64,000 bases of DNA from a bacterium (GTDB lineage Bacteria > Patescibacteriota > Microgenomatia > UBA1406 > GWC2-37-13): positions 1 through 64,000 of the forward strand of contig JAJYOJ010000004.1 in the NCBI GenBank assembly GCA_021796235.1, in the 5' to 3' direction. This document shows, in pieces, positions 59,631-64,000 of this stretch (position 1 is its first letter; the number at the start of each line of letters is the position of its first letter). The notes below the pieces were generated by a model, which was not told the DNA's origin, searched no databases, and was given only the letters and a program-made list of their open reading frames with translations. Both the position numbers and the translations under genes were made by a program.

Positions 59631-61754
59631 ATGCCACGAACCAAGAGATTAATCCGCGTGCCCTTTCTCAAATTTAAGATCAACAAACAGACGATATTTA
59701 ATATTTTAGGCTTCATTTTAGTCGCTTGTGCACTCATTCTTCTGGTTTCTTTTATAAAAGATTTTGTTTCGACCCCAGCCGACGGCATTTTACTTAATCC
59801 GGTCAATAATATTTTGATCGAAAAAGTTGGAGTTTTATCGATCTTTTTGCCCTTTCTTATCTTTCTTTTTGCGGCGCATTTTTTTAACACAAAAAAATTG
59901 CGGTTTGTAAAACCCAATATAAGTTTTGGACTGCTATTGGTTTTTATCGCGCTGCTCGGGATTACCCAGTCCGGACAGTTCGGTCAGTTAATTTTTAGCA
60001 ATTTATCTGCCGATCTTACGCAGGCCGGAGCGATTATAATTCTTGCGGCTACCTTTCTTATCGGTCTGATACTTTTTCTGGACACGTCGATCGATGTTTT
60101 TTTGCTTTTTGTTATCGATATCGTGAAAGGAGTTTTTTCATTTTTTAAAAACTATTTTTTCCGGAGCGCGGGAGAGGTTGAGAAAGGGAAAGAAAAAAGC
60201 AGGGCTAAAGAGGAGTTCATTCTTGAAAAAAAACCGTTTGAAAAAAAAGATCTGCCGGTGCTAGCCGGCTCTCCAACGGCAAAGCCGATTACAATTCGGC
60301 CAATCAGTGCCAGTTCAAAGTCAACCTGGGTTTATCCTCCCTTATCCCTTCTTACCGATGTTGCTCAAGAAAAAGCAGATAGAGGCGATGTAAACGGGAA
60401 CGCTGGCAAAATCGAAAGGACGTTAGATAGCTTCGGTATTAGGGCAAAGGTTGCCGACGTTAATTACGGTCCAACTGTTACTCAATATGCATTATCGATC
60501 ACAATGGGTACCAAGCTATCGCGTATCACGGCTTTGTCCAACGATTTGGCACTGGCACTGGCCGCCCCAACCGGTCAGGTAAGAATCGAGGCGCCAATTC
60601 CTGGTCGCTCGATGGTAGGCATTGAGATTCCGAACATCAAACCGGAAATTGTTACCTTAAAAAAGCTTTTAGCCGATCAGACGATGATATCGAGTAATGA
60701 CCCACTACTTGTGCCTTTAGGATTAGATGTTGCCGGAAAACCCCAGGCGGCGAGTATCGACAAAATGCCGCATGTCCTTATCGCCGGAACAACCGGAAGC
60801 GGAAAATCAGTTATCCTGAACGCCTGGATAAGCACATTTCTTTTTCGGGTTAGACCGGAAGATCTGAGACTTATTTTAGTTGATCCAAAACGTGTTGAGT
60901 TAACAGCCTATAATGGTATCCCGCACCTTCTTACCGAAGTAGTTGTCGAACCCGAACGTATTATATCGGCACTTCGCTGGACGGTTTTGGAAATGGAAAA
61001 CCGCTATAAAGAGTTTGCCAAAGTTGGAGCGAGAAACATTGAAAGTTTCAACTTAACGCCGGGCGTAGAAAAAAAACCTTACATAATATTCGTTATTGAT
61101 GAATTGGCAGATCTGATGATTTTTGCGCCGGGTGACGCAGAAGATTTGATAACCAGAATTGCGCAGATGGCGCGGGCAACCGGCATCCATTTGATTTTAG
61201 CAACTCAGCGGCCATCGGTTGACGTAATCACCGGTCTTATGAAGGCCAACATCCCGTGTCGGATTGCCTTTAACGTTTCTTCCATGATTGATTCGCGCGT
61301 TATTATTGATATGCCGGGTGCGGAAAAACTTTTAGGCAAAGGTGATATGTTATTTTTGCCTCCTGATCAAGCCAAGCCTAGGAGAATTCAAGGTCCTTTC
61401 ATCACTGAAAAAGAGGTAAATCAACTTGTTAAATTCTTAAAGACGCAAACTCCGGAAGTTCATTACACCGAAGAAATCACCACTCAGGACATAAATTTTG
61501 TCCCGGGTCGCGGAGGGACAATGGTTGTTGCATCCGACGAAAAAGATCCGTATTTCAATCAAGTAGTTGAAGTTATTTCGCAAATGGATAAGGCATCATC
61601 TTCCTTGCTTCAGCGCAAGTTTAAAATCGGCTATTCGCGGGCCGCGAGGCTGCTTGATCAGCTGGAAGCGGAAGGATATGTTGGTCCGGCCGAGGGATCA
61701 AAACCAAGAGAGGTACTTCGCCGCAGCGCTCAAGTTGAGACTCCGCAAGAGTAG
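59631..61754 (+). CDS. ftsK: DNA translocase FtsK/SpoIIIE
   Basis: Septal DNA pump that clears the chromosome terminus. At 707 aa: four N-terminal membrane helices (about 15-165), a short Lys/Glu linker (short compared with E. coli FtsK), motor with Walker A AGTTGSGKSV near 384 and Walker B YIIFVIDELADLM, and a C-terminal gamma winged helix (SSLLQRKFKIGYSRAARLLDQLE, in part). ATG 59631 is chosen because the upstream TTG (59595) lies inside the promoter -35. Confidence 0.97.
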   Translation: MPRTKRLIRVPFLKFKINKQTIFNILGFILVACALILLVSFIKDFVSTPADGILLNPVNNILIEKVGVLSIFLPFLIFLFAAHFFNTKKLRFVKPNISFGLLLVFIALLGITQSGQFGQLIFSNLSADLTQAGAIIILAATFLIGLILFLDTSIDVFLLFVIDIVKGVFSFFKNYFFRSAGEVEKGKEKSRAKEEFILEKKPFEKKDLPVLAGSPTAKPITIRPISASSKSTWVYPPLSLLTDVAQEKADRGDVNGNAGKIERTLDSFGIRAKVADVNYGPTVTQYALSITMGTKLSRITALSNDLALALAAPTGQVRIEAPIPGRSMVGIEIPNIKPEIVTLKKLLADQTMISSNDPLLVPLGLDVAGKPQAASIDKMPHVLIAGTTGSGKSVILNAWISTFLFRVRPEDLRLILVDPKRVELTAYNGIPHLLTEVVVEPERIISALRWTVLEMENRYKEFAKVGARNIESFNLTPGVEKKPYIIFVIDELADLMIFAPGDAEDLITRIAQMARATGIHLILATQRPSVDVITGLMKANIPCRIAFNVSSMIDSRVIIDMPGAEKLLGKGDMLFLPPDQAKPRRIQGPFITEKEVNQLVKFLKTQTPEVHYTEEITTQDINFVPGRGGTMVVASDEKDPYFNQVVEVISQMDKASSSLLQRKFKIGYSRAARLLDQLEAEGYVGPAEGSKPREVLRRSAQVETPQE

Positions 61755-61755
61755 A

Positions 61756-62793
61756 TTATTTCAAAAACGCGATCATGAGACCCAGGGTTGCAAAAAGCAG
61801 AGAAAAAATCCAGAAGCGCATGACTATTTTCGGTTCCTCCCAGCCCTTAAGCTGGAAAAATAAATGAAGGGGAGCAACCGGAAACAGTTTTTTCTTCAAG
61901 AATTTTTTGGAAAGAATCTGGAAAAGCGAGGTTGCAACTTCGATGACAAAAATTCCTCCGATGATTGGCAGGGAAAAAGTTTTGCCCAAGAGAAGCCCAA
62001 CTACTGCAAAGGTTGCTCCAAAAGAAAGCGCTCCGGTGTCTCCCAAAATTATTCTCGCTGGAAAAACGTTAAAGTACAAAAACGCAATTAATCCACCCAG
62101 CCAGGTTCCAATAAATAAACTGGTAGGAACGTCCAAAATACTGCGGGCCACAACCCAAAAAGAAGCTAGGGCAATCACCAAAACTCCACTTGCCAGGCCA
62201 TCCAGACCGTCAGTAATATTTACGGCATTAGCAAAGGCAACGATAACAAAAGTCGAAAATAAAATAAAATAATAAGAGATATCGTAGACCCCAAAAAAGG
62301 GAACATTAATAAATTTAATTTTTAAATCGGTTACCATCCACCAAGAAACAATCAGGGCAAGAATTATTTCAAGGATTAATTTGTGGCGAAATCGCAGACC
62401 AAAAAACTGGCGGTTCTTCAAGAAAAAAATTTTATTAAGATCGTCAAATATACCAAGAAGCGCAAATGAAATAAAAGTAAATAATAATATTTTTATTTCC
62501 GAAGCTGCCGCCGCATAGTTTGAGGCGATTTTTTTATGAAGGAGGAAAAACATGAGATAAGACAGGCTAAAGAGCACGAGTGTTGTCACTATAAGCAGTA
62601 TTCCTCCGCCGACCGGGACACCTTTTTTATGCTCGTGAAACTTGTCAAAAATCGGAGTCGGCTTGTTGAATATATCCCGGGTTGTTTGGGCTACGCGTTG
62701 GAATTTTAGGTGATAAAGAAAATTTATAAAAGGGACTATAAGGGCAAAATTTACGATAAAAGAAACAAACACCAGGAATAGATAGGTTGACAT
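61756..62793 (-). CDS. mraY: phospho-N-acetylmuramoyl-pentapeptide-transferase MraY-like
   Basis: Makes lipid I from UDP-MurNAc-pentapeptide and undecaprenyl phosphate. 345 residues, about ten membrane helices. Catalytic Asp motif LLGIFDDLNKI, NITDGLDGLASG and GDTGALSFG are present. The family also includes WecA-type enzymes, but the ITDGLDGLA block and the PVGGG-like segment fit MraY. Starts 3 nt after the dgkA stop. Confidence 0.9.
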   Translation of the reverse strand: MSTYLFLVFVSFIVNFALIVPFINFLYHLKFQRVAQTTRDIFNKPTPIFDKFHEHKKGVPVGGGILLIVTTLVLFSLSYLMFFLLHKKIASNYAAAASEIKILLFTFISFALLGIFDDLNKIFFLKNRQFFGLRFRHKLILEIILALIVSWWMVTDLKIKFINVPFFGVYDISYYFILFSTFVIVAFANAVNITDGLDGLASGVLVIALASFWVVARSILDVPTSLFIGTWLGGLIAFLYFNVFPARIILGDTGALSFGATFAVVGLLLGKTFSLPIIGGIFVIEVATSLFQILSKKFLKKKLFPVAPLHLFFQLKGWEEPKIVMRFWIFSLLFATLGLMIAFLK

Positions 62794-62796
62794 ATT

Positions 62797-63147
62797 TTAG
62801 ATGATCTTAGGAATGAAAATAACACAGGCCACCAAGAAGGCAAAAATTGCAAAAACCAGTACGGAGGCGGCTGAGACGTCTTTGGCAATTTTTATCTCGG
62901 GATTCCAGTCCTTGTGGATTGCGTCAATGGTTTCTTCAATTGCTGTATTTATTGTCTCAACTGCTAAACCGCAACCTATCAACACCAGAATAATTAAAAA
63001 TTCATAATAAGATATTTTCAAAAAAAAACCAAAAGCTAGAGCCAAAAAAGAAAGGGCAAGATGAATTTTGAAATTTCTCTGGGTTGTAATCACCCAGATA
63101 AGTCCGGAAATTGCATTCTTGAATGAAATTGCGTGTTCCTTAATCAT
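62797..63147 (-). CDS. dgkA: DgkA-family undecaprenol/diacylglycerol kinase
   Basis: 116 residues, three membrane helices. AVETINTAIEETIDAI (glutamate-rich catalytic helix) and HKDWNPEIKIAKDVSAASVL are the family signatures. In Gram-positive-type bacteria the substrate is undecaprenol, giving the lipid carrier used by MraY. It overlaps the yvcK-like gene by 4 bp. Confidence 0.93.
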   Translation of the reverse strand: MIKEHAISFKNAISGLIWVITTQRNFKIHLALSFLALAFGFFLKISYYEFLIILVLIGCGLAVETINTAIEETIDAIHKDWNPEIKIAKDVSAASVLVFAIFAFLVACVIFIPKII

Positions 63148-64000
63148 AAAATTAGTTTTTCAATAACTTTTGCAAGCTTAGACGTGTCATGACGCAAAAT
63201 GCTTCGTACTCTTGGATCAACAAACTTCTCGGTTTGAGGTTTTTGATGCTCTCGTATATCAACCAAATCAGCTTTCATAGTTTTTCCTTTAAAATTCTGT
63301 GAGTTAATATCGTTTACGACAATTTCTTCGTTAGCCCTTTTATACCAGTCTACAATAGAATCAGGAATATTACCAGTATTCAAAATTAAAAAATCGGGCT
63401 TTCTGCCTAAATACCTCTCTATATCTTGCAAGTGATCGGAAGCTTTATAATGAGTCGTTTGTCCCGATTTGGTCATAAGATTCATAATATAAATTATTTT
63501 TGTTTTGGCTTTTTCCACTACGTCCTTAACTCCTTCAACCAAAAGTATAGGTATGATACTGGTATAAAGATCGCCCGGGCCAATTATAAGATAGTCTGAA
63601 TAAAGAATTCTTTTAAGAGCTTTTGGGTTGGCTGCTACGCTTGGTTCAAGAAAAGCCTTAATAACCTTAGTTTTTTCGGAAAAATTTTTATCAATATTGC
63701 CTTCGGTCTTAACCAAGGCGCCGCTTTCATACCGTACACACATATTGGTTTTTTCGTAGGTAATTGGAAAAACTTTCCCTTTGGTTTTTAAAACATTGTT
63801 TGCCGAATCTATAACTTCATCGTAGCTACTTGAAACTTTTTCCAAGGCCGACAAAAAAATATTGCCAAAATTGTGACCGGCCAGATCGCCCGACTCAAAA
63901 CGATAAAGAAATAGTTTACGCCAGAGCAGAGGAGCATCAGATAAAGCTACCAGGCATTGGCGCAGATCACCGGGTGGCAGGACCCCAAGTTGGTCGCGCA
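63144..64000 (-). CDS. YvcK/CofD-like protein (gluconeogenesis factor family), 5' end beyond window
   Basis: Binds UDP-sugars and is needed for cell-wall homeostasis in B. subtilis. The visible ~284 codons run from the window edge and include DQLGVLPPGDLRQCLVALSD, GHNFGNIFLSAL and GPGDLYTSIIPILLV (in part). The ORF is open at base 64000, so the N-terminal Rossmann start is missing. Operon with dgkA and mraY. Confidence 0.92.
   Translation of the reverse strand, partial: RDQLGVLPPGDLRQCLVALSDAPLLWRKLFLYRFESGDLAGHNFGNIFLSALEKVSSSYDEVIDSANNVLKTKGKVFPITYEKTNMCVRYESGALVKTEGNIDKNFSEKTKVIKAFLEPSVAANPKALKRILYSDYLIIGPGDLYTSIIPILLVEGVKDVVEKAKTKIIYIMNLMTKSGQTTHYKASDHLQDIERYLGRKPDFLILNTGNIPDSIVDWYKRANEEIVVNDINSQNFKGKTMKADLVDIREHQKPQTEKFVDPRVRSILRHDTSKLAKVIEKLIL

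Noticed and set aside
1-64000. CRISPR arrays
   Set aside because: The repeated palindromes are dispersed singly, with no regular spacing or spacers.
1-64000. Recoded TGA (Gly) as in some CPR lineages
   Set aside because: TGA is used as a stop in sufC and the M20 gene, and no conserved protein needs TGA read through.

Overview
This 64 kb window is a gene-dense, AT-rich bacterial segment using the standard code (TGA is used as a stop). It looks like a small-genome Patescibacteria/CPR bacterium, possibly of the Microgenomates group. That placement is inference, based on the short AlaRS, class I LysRS, abbreviated or fused proteins and many start codons sitting 5-10 nt after a -10 box. It carries translation, t6A, Fe-S, cell-wall and surface-glycan genes and no amino-acid biosynthesis genes.

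Layout. 1-143: tail of an IS30-type transposase. 179-4278: class A PBP, serS, rdgB. 4287-5120: a MazG-like gene behind a terminator-containing leader. 5109-10534: a T-box-controlled operon of GNAT acetyltransferase, M20 hydrolase, class I LysRS fused to a B3/4 domain, and an HD hydrolase. 10521-14185: greA, tRNA-Glu, a DsbA-like protein, a tRNA-binding protein and alaS. 14224-19036: nnrD, two exported proteins and secA, then an EamA transporter relic and glmS. 21441-27396: a frameshifted CvpA-CAP gene, a 5'-3' exonuclease, ftsH, a tsaC-tsaE fusion and tsaD. 27416-34959: Rrf2 regulator, sufCBD, sufS, sufU, ferredoxin and a 2-oxoacid:ferredoxin oxidoreductase. 35077-37497: lon. 37574-45778: a seven-gene surface-glycan operon. 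45799-48256: tRNA(CAU), a second M20+GNAT pair behind a histidine-type leader-peptide attenuator, and a divergent TrpR/YerC-family gene. 48257-54632: rarA with a candidate SOS box, an island of small secreted or unknown proteins, and a second PBP. 54657-58776: metG (frameshifted), rpsO, pnp. 58765-59575: a REP-associated tyrosine transposase (RAYT) bracketed by REP palindromes. 59631-64000: ftsK, mraY-like, dgkA and a truncated yvcK.

The most notable signals are four. (1) A compact REP-RAYT unit, with seven copies of its palindrome spread over the window; two lie in frame inside rdgB and tsaD, and one supplies the pnp stop codon. (2) A complete histidine attenuator (leader peptide with His-His-His, three mutually exclusive hairpins, terminator) in front of a GNAT+M20 pair, next to a YerC/TrpR-like regulator. 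(3) A paralogous GNAT+M20 pair under T-box control in the same operon as a LysRS-B3/4 fusion. Together (2) and (3) suggest an amino-acid-starvation-induced acetylation/deacylation or salvage module. (4) Widespread leaderless promoters, plus terminators set immediately before start codons of regulated genes.
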